Positions 50,389 to 61,582 of a stretch of DNA of 64,000 nucleotides are shown piece after piece. Below the pieces are notes generated by a model, which saw only the letters and a list, made by a program, of their open reading frames with translations, did no database searches and had not been told where the DNA came from. Location of the stretch: positions 507,462 through 571,461 of the forward strand of contig JACAXG010000056.1 of NCBI GenBank assembly GCA_018881555.1, written 5' to 3'. This DNA is from Amblyornis subalaris (taxonomy: Eukaryota > Chordata > Aves > Passeriformes > Ptilonorhynchidae). Position 1 is the first letter of the stretch, and each line of letters starts with the position of its first letter. Position numbers and translations under genes: made by a program.

Positions 50389-53007
50389 GAACCCAGGAGT
50401 TAAACTGAGATTATGGCAGTGATCTGGCTGATAGTTTTTGGCAGTGACCCAGCAAGACACACATTCTCTTTACCACAAGACTTTCCCACCAGAGCATGTG
50501 GGAGGAAGAAGACCAAAACTGCAGAAANTACCCAAGGTGAAGAAGCTGTTGACTCATTCAGTTTACTAAAAACTCATGGTGCTCAAGTGTGCTTTCTCGG
50601 GGATTCCTTCCGTCACCAGAGATGTCTGAGCTTCAAAAATCCCCATCAGAGAGGAACAGGATATTCCTGCCATGTTCTGGTCTCATCCTCCATTTTCTCC
50701 AAGAATCCATTCCCACACTTAGGTTAAATGCATTTTTAAAGTTTTTCCCAACAATTTGCTTCAGAGCACTCCACTGATCACTTGCCTACTACATTAAAAC
50801 AAACACATTCATGTATGAAATCAAAAGGCACAAAAAAATCCTCACGTGATGAGGAAGTTGCTGTCCTTCACACCATGGAAATCAGACAGTCCAATTTCCT
50901 TGGTGATTNTAGGGAATCTTCGATAATTTCTATCAATGAGATGAACCTAGTAATCTGTACAATTTTCAGCAGGGAGAAACAAAGAAAAAAGTGAATAATA
51001 GAAAATTTATATATCAGCTACTGCATGTAGTCTGAAGAACCACTCATTAGTTGGCACTGAAAGAAAAAGCAGGTATGTTTGCTTCTAAGATTTAAATATT
51101 TATAATATAGACCAGACCTGCAAAGTGGAATTTGTGATAAAATATTNTATAAAGCAACCTAGATTTGAAACTACCAAATTACTTGTTTCATAGTAGGCTT
51201 TAGGCTCATGTACCAGCAGCTGTACAATTGACACATCACACCATGTAGGTGTTGCATAACCTCCTTATTTAAAGCCCTTAGTTCTTCTGCAAAGAGAACA
51301 CTTTGCCTCAAAGAGTGGATGATTAATACATGCAGGAAGAGGGATGTCAGGCTATAATGAAGCAATATTAGTCAATGCAATAGATCAAGATGTTGGTAGC
51401 ACTCCAGTTGCCTAATAGTATTTTTTTTCCCATTAGCATCAGAATAAAGGAAAGCTTTAAGGAGAGATTTGAACGACAACAACATGGGTTTTGTGAATGA
51501 GCAAAGAGTAGCATGGAGGTTGGTCAAAGGTATTTTAAAATTTAATGTTTTGGGTAGGTCCTGGCCTAGAAGGCTGTGAGTCGAGAGTGACATAGTCCAT
51601 GAGTGCCCATGAAAATGAACTTACATAGGAAATCATGCTAAAAAGTCATGTGATCAAAATGCAACATTCTGAATGTACATAAAATAAAATTAATTGGCAG
51701 AGACCAGAAGAGAAGCTTTCAAAGTCCTGGAAGAGTAGAGGTATTCAAAACCCGAGGGCTAAGTAGAAACCACATAACTGAAGATGTTTGTTCTTTTGAA
51801 ACAGAGAAGGTAATCAGGTAGTTGCTTCACTTCTCTAGGATTCTTCATTCNTTGAAGTTAGATCAGAACCAAATATAATTTTAAAATTATCTAGCTTCTT
51901 TAAAAGTTATAAATTAATGGTAACCAGTAAAGTCCTGGGCCACAAATAGTAATGTCTATTAGAAATGTTTTGTGTGTATATGCCCACCCTGAGTGTGTCA
52001 AGAGAAACATTAAAACGTTCACAAGTAAGTTTTAGACTAACACTATGGTAATGGCACAGGTGCAACTGTCTCACTCTGCATTATTTACCCCTGAAAAACA
52101 CAATGTCTGTTGAAGTACCCGCAAAACAAAGCAGTGCTGTAAACATGCAGAACTGATTGAACCTCAAAACAGCAGATTTCAACCCGTTCTTCTGCCTGCA
52201 AGAAGTCTTGAGCAGAAGTTTTTTCCAGCTGGCCCTATCTACTGGGTTGAACTGGTAATAGGTAAGCCTTTAGCTCCTAGATGAGAAAGGAGTAATCTCT
52301 GCAAACAGAAGCTCTTTAAACACTAACTTCAGAACACACTTGAATAACTTCTTCCTTTCAGCCGCCATTAAGTAACAGAAAATTTCTCTTGTGCGGGGTA
52401 TCNCTAGGAAAAAAAGCAGAAGAGGTTTTGAGGTTTGAATTTAATTATTTGAATTTAACAATTCAGTTGAAATTGGAATTTAGCAATAAAACTCAATAGC
52501 CAATTTTATGCCTAAACAATTGCGCATTCAGGCATTTACGCCTACCTCTCTGCATATAAAATCTGGATGTGCTATTCAAATATTTGTGCTTGAAAATTGG
52601 CCTCCCACTATCTAAAAGTATTTGATGTCACAGACACTTTGCGAGAAAGGGATGTTTCAGTCAGAGTAGGGGCCGTAGGTAACATTAACTGTCACAGCAC
52701 TGTGTTCTCTGAAGATGTTTTCCATAAGAGGGAGCAGGTTGTTTTTCAGGGCTCTCCTGCATTTTCAGGATAAGCCTACAAGTGTGTGTGCAGCTACAAC
52801 AAACAGTGATTAGCGCAAGGCATTGACACTGGTTTCTGAAATCTCTGCTGTACCAACATTTAAAGGTCTCCNTTCTCAGTCAAAGGCCCTCTGAAGAGGG
52901 GGCTGTACAAGCACAGAAGAAGAATACACAGTCCTTTATATTCTAGTGATTAATGATGGAGGTGTAAGGACATGTAGTTAAAGCTGCAAGTGCTTATGGT
53001 CAGGCTA
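50389..53007. other. intergenic, nothing recognised
   Basis: AT-rich flank with only short, featureless open frames on both strands. No exon, RNA gene or identifiable repeat is seen. Confidence 0.5.
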
Positions 53008-53160
53008 TGAGAACACCAGCTGTGCTGACAGCATGGTGCCAATAGCACCAAGGTCGTGGGTTCGTCCCTGTATGGGACATTCACTTAAGAGGATGAGATC
53101 ATCACATCATCCTTTGATGGTCCTTGTGGGTCCCTTCCAGCTCAGAATATTCTGTGGACT
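53008..53160 (+). repeat. tRNA-Ile-derived SINE with CR1-like tail (TguSINE1-like)
   Basis: The head resembles tRNA-Ile(AAT): 'ggtgccaatagcaccaaggt' covers the anticodon arm and 'gtgggttcgtccctgtatgg' the B box and acceptor stem, with one base missing in the B box. The tail 'gtgggtcccttccagctcag' plus 'aatattctgtgg' is of CR1 type. This structure matches the CR1-mobilised SINE known from zebra finch. Confidence 0.75.
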
Positions 53161-55349
53161 AGAAACAGGGCTTTGGAAGATGCACAATAGTTCATTTCTC
53201 CAGTATGTCTTGAGATGTGGTGCTAAATAATGAGTGAAAACAGACTACCAGAAACTTTCTTATTCACTGGCACCAAACTGATGTAGTTAAATTGCTCCTT
53301 AATTAGCTAATGTAGATCAGCAACTACTCACCTCCAACCTAGCTCTAGTTATAGCAGGGAAAGATAAAAGCCTGTATGAGCTCTTTCCTCAGGTACAGCC
53401 ATGTTACCTTAGCACACCTCACCTGGGTCAGCTTTGCAAGAGTGGCAGGACTGGTTCCAGGTCTTTTTTTCCATGGTTATCTCTGTACCATAAGTTAAAA
53501 TAAAATAATTCGTGTCTTCCATTAGTTAGTATTGTCTCACTGTCTGAAGCTGAAGGAAGCACATATTTTGACACAAAGTGCGTTCTAATTTTATGCAATT
53601 AAGTTTACTTGCTGAAGGAAAAACTCTATCAGAAATTATGAACTTTTCCACTCCCATACAGATTCTGCAGTGGGGACTATCTTTTGCTAGCAATGAGTTA
53701 GTAGAACTTAGATTTGCTATCCCAGCTGTAGAAACAGGAAATCATGAGAGGACTCTTAGGATGATAAATCAGGATCAATTATTAAATTTTAATTGACTAT
53801 TAATTTAACATTTAATTAATTATTTAATTGGGGTTTAAGTATTGTCTGGGGATTGGAATTGGATATTAAATTTTGCAGATTAGTTCTGAAGTTAAATAGG
53901 TATTTATAGATAGAGTGATGCAATAACCTTTACAGAAGAACCATGAACAAACATTAGACATAAAGTGTGGTGAGTAATTCCATGCTGGTTTTGTTTTTCC
54001 TTGGCTGCTCCAGAGGAAGAAGGCCTGTTGCGGAAGAAAAAAACCCTTTCCCCTCAGATATTAGTACATTATCAGTTGATAATTCAAAGGGTTTGGGGTA
54101 TCATTCTTTATTAAAAGAATGTAAATCAATATTATCTTGACAGATATAATTGAATCAAGTCTTAGAAACCACCACCACAGCAGGAATGTCTCAGTGATGT
54201 ACAAAAGGAAACACTGAAAGGTAGCTAAAGAGATGCAGTGAACTTTAAGCAACATTGTTTAATGATCTAAGGAAAATTCTTCTTTGTTAACTAAGCTTTA
54301 CCTCCAGAAGCCTCCCAATAAAACTGAAAACAGAACATGTTAATCATATTTTGCTACTTAATAATGTCCAGGCTCTTTTCATCATTGAAATAANATAACC
54401 TGGCTTTGGCAAACTTAGACTTTACACCATTCCCTGCCAATGCTAGAGAGGATCTTNTAGCTTATTTCAAGTGCTTCCTGCTCTTTCTTTTAAACAAACC
54501 TGTTTTCTGATTGAGTGTCTTCCCTTGGGAGAAAACTTACACCTTCCTCTTGTGGATCTGATGAGATTTCAGCAGCTCAGGCTCCTGGGCATGTGTAGGT
54601 GTCAGGTCAGTGAGTCCTCGACTAGCGATAGAAATTCTTCTAATTTTGAACTAGCCTGCTACGTACTTTTCTAAGAATATTGGGACAAAATTCACANTGC
54701 TGTTTTTGATTATTCAAACTCACATGTTTTCTCTTGAAAGTTCTCTTTCAGCCTCTGTAATTTAATGTAGCTTTTGACAAAACAGTGGTCNTGGGGAGAA
54801 GTAGTGATTGTCAAGTTACAAGTATATGCAATTTGGAGAAGAACTTTGACTGTTCTTGAGTGTGTATTCACTTAAAAAGAGGCTCAGCCTTTTGACTGGA
54901 GGAAGGACACACTGGAGATTGGTTTTAGTGAGTGGTATGTATGTGCCTGAGTCTTACTGATGCACTGCAAATGCTTCCACTCCCCACAGAGAACACTGGC
55001 TCTCTTGGCTCTAGTTCTTCTGTCCTGTCACTTACCAACTCTCCCTTGAACTGGAGCAATGGATATTTCACAGAGAACGTTGTGTGGTTTATCTGCTACT
55101 GCAGTAACTCTGATTCCAGTGGAAAAATGCAATGTCTTTTAATGTCAAGGGTCAACTGAGAAATAATTCATTTTTTTTTAATTCTCTATAGTGCTGATAT
55201 AATGTTAACAAAGCTAAAGTAATGTATCATTGAAGCTAAAAAAGAAAAGAAGAAAAATTGAAATTCTAAGAAATATTAAGATTCCAGATATTGTTGAATA
55301 TAGAGCTGGGAGTATTTAAAAATTGTGTATTGCTAAATGTGACCTACTT
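53161..55349. other. intergenic, nothing recognised
   Basis: AT-rich sequence with no credible gene. A highly AT-rich, partly self-complementary stretch built from TTTAATTAA-type words lies at about 53775-53835. Confidence 0.5.
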
Positions 55350-55525
55350 GGTATAGCACAGAACCAGGAGCCAGATCTGGAATCTAATACTAAGTGTGTC
55401 ATAAGACAGATCATTTAATTCACCTCATTTCTCTGTAAGATGGGGATAACAATAATCATTCCTATGAATTGCTATGTGTTGTGCACTTGAAAGANGATGA
55501 GTATTATAGCTACTAATTAAACTTT
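55350..55525 (+). repeat. MIR-like CORE-SINE relic
   Basis: Matches the order of a MIR element: 'gaaccaggagccagatctgg' near the tRNA-derived part, then 'taagacagatcatttaattc', the hallmark 'ctgtaagatggggataacaa', and 'gaattgctatgtgttgtgca' near the end. It is old and diverged, with no flanking duplications. Confidence 0.6.
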
Positions 55526-58500
55526 ATTTTAATCTTCAAATTTACTTTCCTTTTTAAACTTTAATAAGTGTTTATGCTCCCTTAATGCCAGAGGGGGAAA
55601 AAAAGCATGATTGTAAAGCAGCTGCTAAGAATTTTTCTCAGAAGATATTTAATATTAAATTGAGATTGAGTCATCTGTTTCAGATAAAGGGGCAATGCAA
55701 GAAATAATATGTGAGAGTTGTAATTTTGAGTAAAATGTATTCAAAGCAGAATGAGAGCAGCTGACACACCTGTGCCGTCAAACTGGCTCCCACCTTCCAG
55801 GTACATTCAGTCCAGAAATTGGAAATGGGCATTGTAATTTCTCTTTAACTTAGAAGAGGTGTAACAGTATTGCTTAAAAGTAGTCATAGCTGTAGGTCAC
55901 AGATTGTTCCTGGTGTTCTCTCAGTGTGGAGGTCTCTTCCCCTGCATCTCCAGCCAGCGCAAGAGAAGGGAGCACTGGACAGTTCTGAGGCCACTGAGAC
56001 TGCAACTGGATTTCAAGCTGAAGCCTCTAGTGCATTGTTATTGGCACTGGTAATTATATCACTCACTGTATTTGTCATTGTAAATCACTTAGTGATTTTC
56101 TACTCGTCTCTGTTAAGTTCTCCAAGTCAACTACATGCCAGTGAAACTTTAGTGTCTTTTCCCTAGTCTCTCTTCACAGCTGTCAGAGACTAATGGCTGC
56201 TCTCCAAACCCTAGGCTTTGATGGTAGAGATTTGTGCCTAAGATTAAAACAGTGGTTGTAAAGCGGATTCCTGACTCCAGTGAAACTGGGAATTTCATCC
56301 ACTGGTTTAAGAGATCATATGTCAGCCTTGTCTTCTTGTAAGAGGAAGATTGCAATCCGTCCTCTCGTCTCTTCTGAAAAGCATAAGANGGTAAATTTGA
56401 ACTTTTCCTGCTTCCCAATATCTACTGCCCTAAATAGCATAATTGCAGTTGTCCAAAAAATGGAAATGACATTTTCCAGTTTCCTGTGCGGAGGAACTTC
56501 TGCTGCAGCATAGATTTCTAGTGCTGCTTTTTACTCTCATTTNCTATGCAGAAATTATCACATAATAAAATTTACATCTGCAGTTTTCTAATGAGAATAT
56601 AAGAACAAAGNCAAGTTACTCTAGGCTGTCTCTGTTGTCCAACAAACTTGGACACATAAATGAGGAGTAGCTTAAAACCTGTATGTCTACCTTGGGATAG
56701 CTGGAGATGGATTTGTTTCAAAAGCAAGTNGGGAAATATTCTAGGTGATTGAAATAATTGTCAAGGCTGAAAAGGATTTTATAAATATAATATTCGAAAA
56801 AAAAAATGTAGCAGATCATTGGAGGAGTTTGAATTTTAGCAGGCATGGTTACATGTAAGGTGTTCGGTTCCCTGACTCACTCCATGAGGTGATTAACATT
56901 GTGCCTCTGGTTCCAGCAGAGGTTGGATGTACCTCACTTTGTATAACATGTAGGTCACAAACTGCCAGTACAGAAAATATGCATTTAATGAACTTCATCC
57001 ACCAGCAGGCATCTCATTGTCTAAGCCTACTCTGCAGGGAGCAAAGAGAAGCATCTCCAGAAGGAGATTAATACTAAAATAGACATCTAGAATAAATGGG
57101 ACAAATTATCCCTCAGAGACGTCTGATCTTGCTCATTTGCTGTAGAGGTCCCTAATTACTGACTTACGTTCCACCCTTTCTGCTAGAGTAAACGCTGAAC
57201 TAGATACAAACATAAAATGGGATGATGCCTGTGCTACTCTGGGTTACACATTGTTGCCCACATTAGGTAGGCGTTGAAGTTTTGGGTTTTTTTCTTTCCC
57301 AGAAGCTACTGCAATGAATGCTGGTATGAGACATTAATGAGCTAATAAGGCNCACAGTATGTACTCAGGTCTCACAGGTTTCCTGTGGGACAAGTGACCT
57401 TATGATCATTAGAAGATTAATGTCTATAGACAGGAATCACAGGAATTGGTTCTGGGCATAAAGGATCTTTTAAAGAGGGAGAAAAATGAAAGCTTTATTC
57501 TTCAAATTCATTTTTTTTATCAGATTCTTTTAAACACATCTCTGTTTGTATCCAAAGGACACAAAATAATCACATATGACCAGAGGCTATAGGAGACACA
57601 AATAAGATTTATAAATGGTTCAGAATGTTTCCATTTGACTATTCCATAGCAGTGTGTTAGACACACTACAGTGCAAAGGAAAGTACTGTAAGCTGTGTGC
57701 TTGCTTCCCAAGTGTCTGCATAGTTCTTTTACAAGTTAGCNAAACATGAGAAGTGAAAATGGAGGTTTAACTGGCAATAGAAATGTTGCTTTATAAGCAG
57801 CCTGTTAGCATGAGAGAACAGGATGTGCTGGGATTGTTAGGACTTCGTGAGCAAGTCATACCAACCGATGGCTTAAGAAGTGCTGTGTTAAAGCATGTCA
57901 GGGAATAGTGCTACTGGTTCATTGTGTGGAACTGGTGTTATTACTTAACCTCTTTGCTCTCACATTTTCACCTCTGGGTTTAACAAATATTTACTCACCN
58001 TTAAAAGGTACCTTCTGTTCTTTGGAGAAGTGCTGAATAAATACAGGGTAGTATTACTTCATGAGCAGGTAATCCTGTTAATCTAACATACACTCTGTAT
58101 GTATGTTGAATATGTTATATGCTACTTGATCATTGTAGTTAGATTAATGAAGGATATTACAGGGATTAACTCTTAAGTAGTGGCTGCAGCTGCCCACCAT
58201 NCNTGTTTACTATAACCCAAAGCCACGNTTTTAAATCCTGTTGCCTATAGTGAATAGAAGGAATGCACTTGACTTCTGCAGAGCCAATTTTCCATCCAAA
58301 AGAACAATGTCTTGACCTAAGAGGTTTGTAACACAATCTGTTGTGCAGTGCTCTGATAGCTGCCCTGCTGCTGGCACCAGGGGAGACAACTTCAGTGCTA
58401 AGATAGCTTCAGGCCTCTGCCCACCACACNAGTTTTACAGCATTGTTGTAAAGTTAAAATTATCTCATTTCCCACTGCACTGTAACTGCCACAGGTCACA

Positions 58501-58584
58501 AATTCATGTCTAGACTACTTTATAAAATGTTATCTGGAGATGAGGTCCTCCCCAGTGTAATGCAGGCTCAAAATTGGCCCTGCT
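55526..58584. other. intergenic, nothing recognised
   Basis: No gene or repeat identified. A 98-codon open frame at 55870-56166 contains a hydrophobic stretch (LLLALVIISLTVFVIVNHLV) but has no start context, splice sites or recognised relatives. Confidence 0.45.
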
Positions 58585-58645
58585 TTGAGCTAGAAGTTGG
58601 ACCCAATGACTTCCATGGACTACTTGCAACCTAAATTACTCAGTT
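58585..58645 (+). repeat. old CR1/L3-type tail relic
   Basis: 'agttggacccaatgacttcc ... gcaacctaaattactc' resembles a diverged CR1/L3 3' end (canonical 'ggttggactagatgacctcc'). Only the tail is recognisable. Confidence 0.45.
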
Positions 58646-61019
58646 GTTGTACAAAGTCAGGTGTAGCCTCAGCAGCGTGGGGTTGGTATGAGGTGAAAAT
58701 CATCCTCTGGCTCCTGAGGGCATTCCTGTGCAGCTGCCTCAGAGCAAGATCCGTGTTTCTACAGCAACACCTTTATCAGTGCCCTGAGTGGTTTCAGGGT
58801 GGTTCCGGGAAGACCATATGATGTGCTGGCACACTTCCCATGGGATCTAGATACACCTTCACAGCCCTGCTGTTGGCAGTGCTATTCACTGGCTGTGTTT
58901 TATCCATTTCATTTCAGTGCCACTTGGAGAATCTCTGGGCTGTTATAGATGTTGGAAGTATTTTCAACAGAGGATGGCTGAGCTGAGCTGGTGTCTGAGG
59001 GAGAAGAGAGCACAGAAAACACTGCATCGCCTGCATGCATTGCAATTAAGAGTCTCTTACTGGAGTATGGAGGTAGAACATATGCTTGCACATGCTTCTT
59101 TTAGCAGCTCGAGAGGTTGGAACTTGCAGTTTTCTGGCTGGAGACTGATATGGAAAATGGGGGTTGAGCACAAAAGCTATTTTAAAATGATAATGATGAT
59201 GATTTTTTTTAAGCAGTTTTCTGCTGTCTTTTTTTCTCTTCGTTAGAGTACAGTGTGGTATAGAAGTATAGACTGCTAGGAGTCCAAATGTCCTTTTTCA
59301 GCTGTAGCCTTTTCAAATCTCGTGCTAAGCAGATGCACTACATCACAATTTGTGGGGGAAAACTACTGCTGCTTTCCTCAGTCACACGTGCATGGTTCAG
59401 AAACATGTTAGAACATTTTCACTACCCATATCAAGTGTTGGGAGTTCTCTGTATGTAATGCCCACACTGCTGACTTTGACCTTTGTGAGCTATAAGCACA
59501 TACTGAGCCAAGGAACNGTTATCTGGTCTCATTAATAGTGGCATTAAAGTGAGATATTGTAAGGCTTTAGAAGGGAGTAAAGTTTATAGGAATGGAGGGC
59601 CTCTATAAGTAGCCTGTGGAAGGTAACTTGAAAACTCTTATCNCAATGCATGTATTTTTCCTTTGTCTTTTTTTTCTGAAGCCTTTAAGTTGTTTGTTTT
59701 GGATCCTGCTTTTTTTTTCTGCTTCAATTTTGGAACATAGTCTTTTTTGTTCCTGGAAGACAATTAATTCGTTTTCCTACTGCCACATAATGAGAGGGAG
59801 AGAAGCAGGATGATGCTGCAAGTTTTTAATGTATCCTGACTGCAGAAAAAAAATTTGGTTATATAACTCGTTCATATAAAGAGGCATCTTTTCCCTGACA
59901 TCCTTTTTGCTTTTTCCAGAATGATATAGAACTGGAAGTAGTTTAGTGTAGTGGAATTTCATGTTCATGGATATACATAGTATAAGAGTCAGTGTCTTTA
60001 ATATGCTCTGTNCTTTGACACTCAGCATTTCTCTTCGCATTTGTAACTGAGGACAAAGCAGTTGTAAGGCAGTAGGTGGTTTACACACCTTGAGAGGAAC
60101 AGAACAGGACAACATGGGAGAAACAGGTGTATTCTGGTATATGGGAGGAAGAGGAAAATCCTGGCAGAAGTAGAAAACCCCTGGAGAAATGCGTGCACTC
60201 ACAGCGAGGTTGCTGCTCACCTGCAAACCTCTGAGCAGCTCCTATGGGAAGGCATCTTTGCCAGCTGTGCCAGTGCAGCTCGTTTCCTTCTGCCTCCCTC
60301 GGGGCTCCGCGCAGAATTGAAACCATATCCTGGTTTGTGCTGGGATTTAAACTGATCCTGAAGGTCAATAGCAGCCTTTTATTAAAACTTACCATTAAGT
60401 AATATTTATACAGTTATTAAAACATGTTTTTACACTGCCATGTTAGNCTAGTAATTGCTTAGTGATTTCATCTATGTCCAGGATACTGCTAAACAGAGCA
60501 GTGGCCGTGATACCAGATTAGTTGGTTAAAGGTGGTTCCACACAGAATGGAGAAGAAGCCCACTTGGTTTTCCTCTCTTATTGCCTTCAATTCTTCTATT
60601 ACATCAGTCTGTGGAAACAGCCTGTCTCTAGAAACTGCTAAGACCAGTCTGTAGCTTTCTCCTGAACTAATTAGGGGTATGGATAGCCTCCTGCACATTC
60701 CTTCTCTGTTTCCTTGAAGGAAACCTCTCTTCTGCTCATCAGAGGGGGCCCCTTTCATTATTTACAGCTTCTTGTTATCCGTTGCATTCCCATTTGCATG
60801 GCGCCTCAGTGAAACCTCAAGGCCATGCACTGACCATATTTCTCTCAATATCTCTCTGTAGCAAATGTCATGTTCACAGTGGCACTTAATTGCCTTCCTC
60901 CTTTCTCTCTGTGTCTGCTTTGAGGTCAAGAACATGGTCAAGTCATCCTTCGGTACATTCACTATTGTTGTCATCGTTAAGCACTACACAGTAATAAAAT
61001 TCAAAACTGTCTATCCTTC
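58646..61019. other. intergenic, nothing recognised
   Basis: Open frames up to about 149 codons on the - strand (59777-60758) have no recognisable domain and no splice structure. No REEP1 coding exon, the expected right-hand neighbour, is visible. Confidence 0.45.
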
Positions 61020-61145
61020 CAGAGCAGGAATAGAAGAACTGACCCACTGGATCAGACCAAAGCTCTGTGCCTCTCAGAATCTCCTCCCTGGAGGTAATAG
61101 GGGCTCAGAGGGACACACGCCAGCAAATTTAAAGTTACCATCCCC
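61020..61145 (+). repeat. possible ancient sauropsid repeat relic
   Basis: 'ctggatcagaccaaagctct' followed by 'cagaatctcctccctgg' resembles a repeat common in reptile genomes that carries a 'ggatcagaccaaaggtccat' core. The match is from memory and short. Confidence 0.3.
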
Positions 61146-61318
61146 TAGTCTTGACTCAGTGTGCACCATCCACGGTGCTTGCCATGGCCATTAAATGTCT
61201 TGTTTAAAAGCTAATATAGGGTTGGTCTTGCTACTTGTTTCAAGTTTTGACAGTATACCTTGTTATTCAAAGTCACTATTGCAGGATTTTTGGGTTGGGT
61301 TTGTAGTTGTTGTTGTGA

Positions 61319-61337
61319 TTTTTTTTTTTTTTTTTTT
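61319..61337. repeat. T19 homopolymer, preceded by a GTT run
   Basis: A run of 19 T follows a short (GTT)n tract at about 61306-61316. It could be the reverse complement of a retroposon poly(A) tail, but no body is recognised next to it. Confidence 0.85.
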
Positions 61338-61539
61338 GATTATACATGGAAAGATGGCTGCAGCTAACAAGGAACAAGGAATCTAACCTGAGTGTCAGAA
61401 GTACTGTGATAACAGTGGTAATTTATTAATGTCTTTATTGACTTTTAAGGCTGAAAAAGTAATTCCCAGTCTAAGATACAGTCCTTTTTTCATCAATTTA
61501 TAAAATGCTGTAAACCAAGCATTTTCTTTGTTCCTTATA

Positions 61540-61582
61540 TGTCCTTTCCAGCTCGGGATATTCTATGATTCTGGGATTCTGA
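61540..61582 (+). repeat. CR1/SINE 3'-tip relic
   Basis: 'gtcctttccagctcgggata' then 'ttctatgattctgggattct' is a CR1-type terminus with octamer repeats. Upstream sequence is not recognisable. Confidence 0.6.

Noticed and set aside
53008..53085. Functional tRNA-Ile gene
   Set aside because: The A box is degenerate, the B box is missing a base, and the tRNA-like head is fused to a CR1-type tail, so it is a SINE.
55870..56166. Membrane protein gene (hydrophobic stretch in a 98-codon frame)
   Set aside because: Single short frame in AT-rich DNA, with no promoter, splice structure or recognised relatives.
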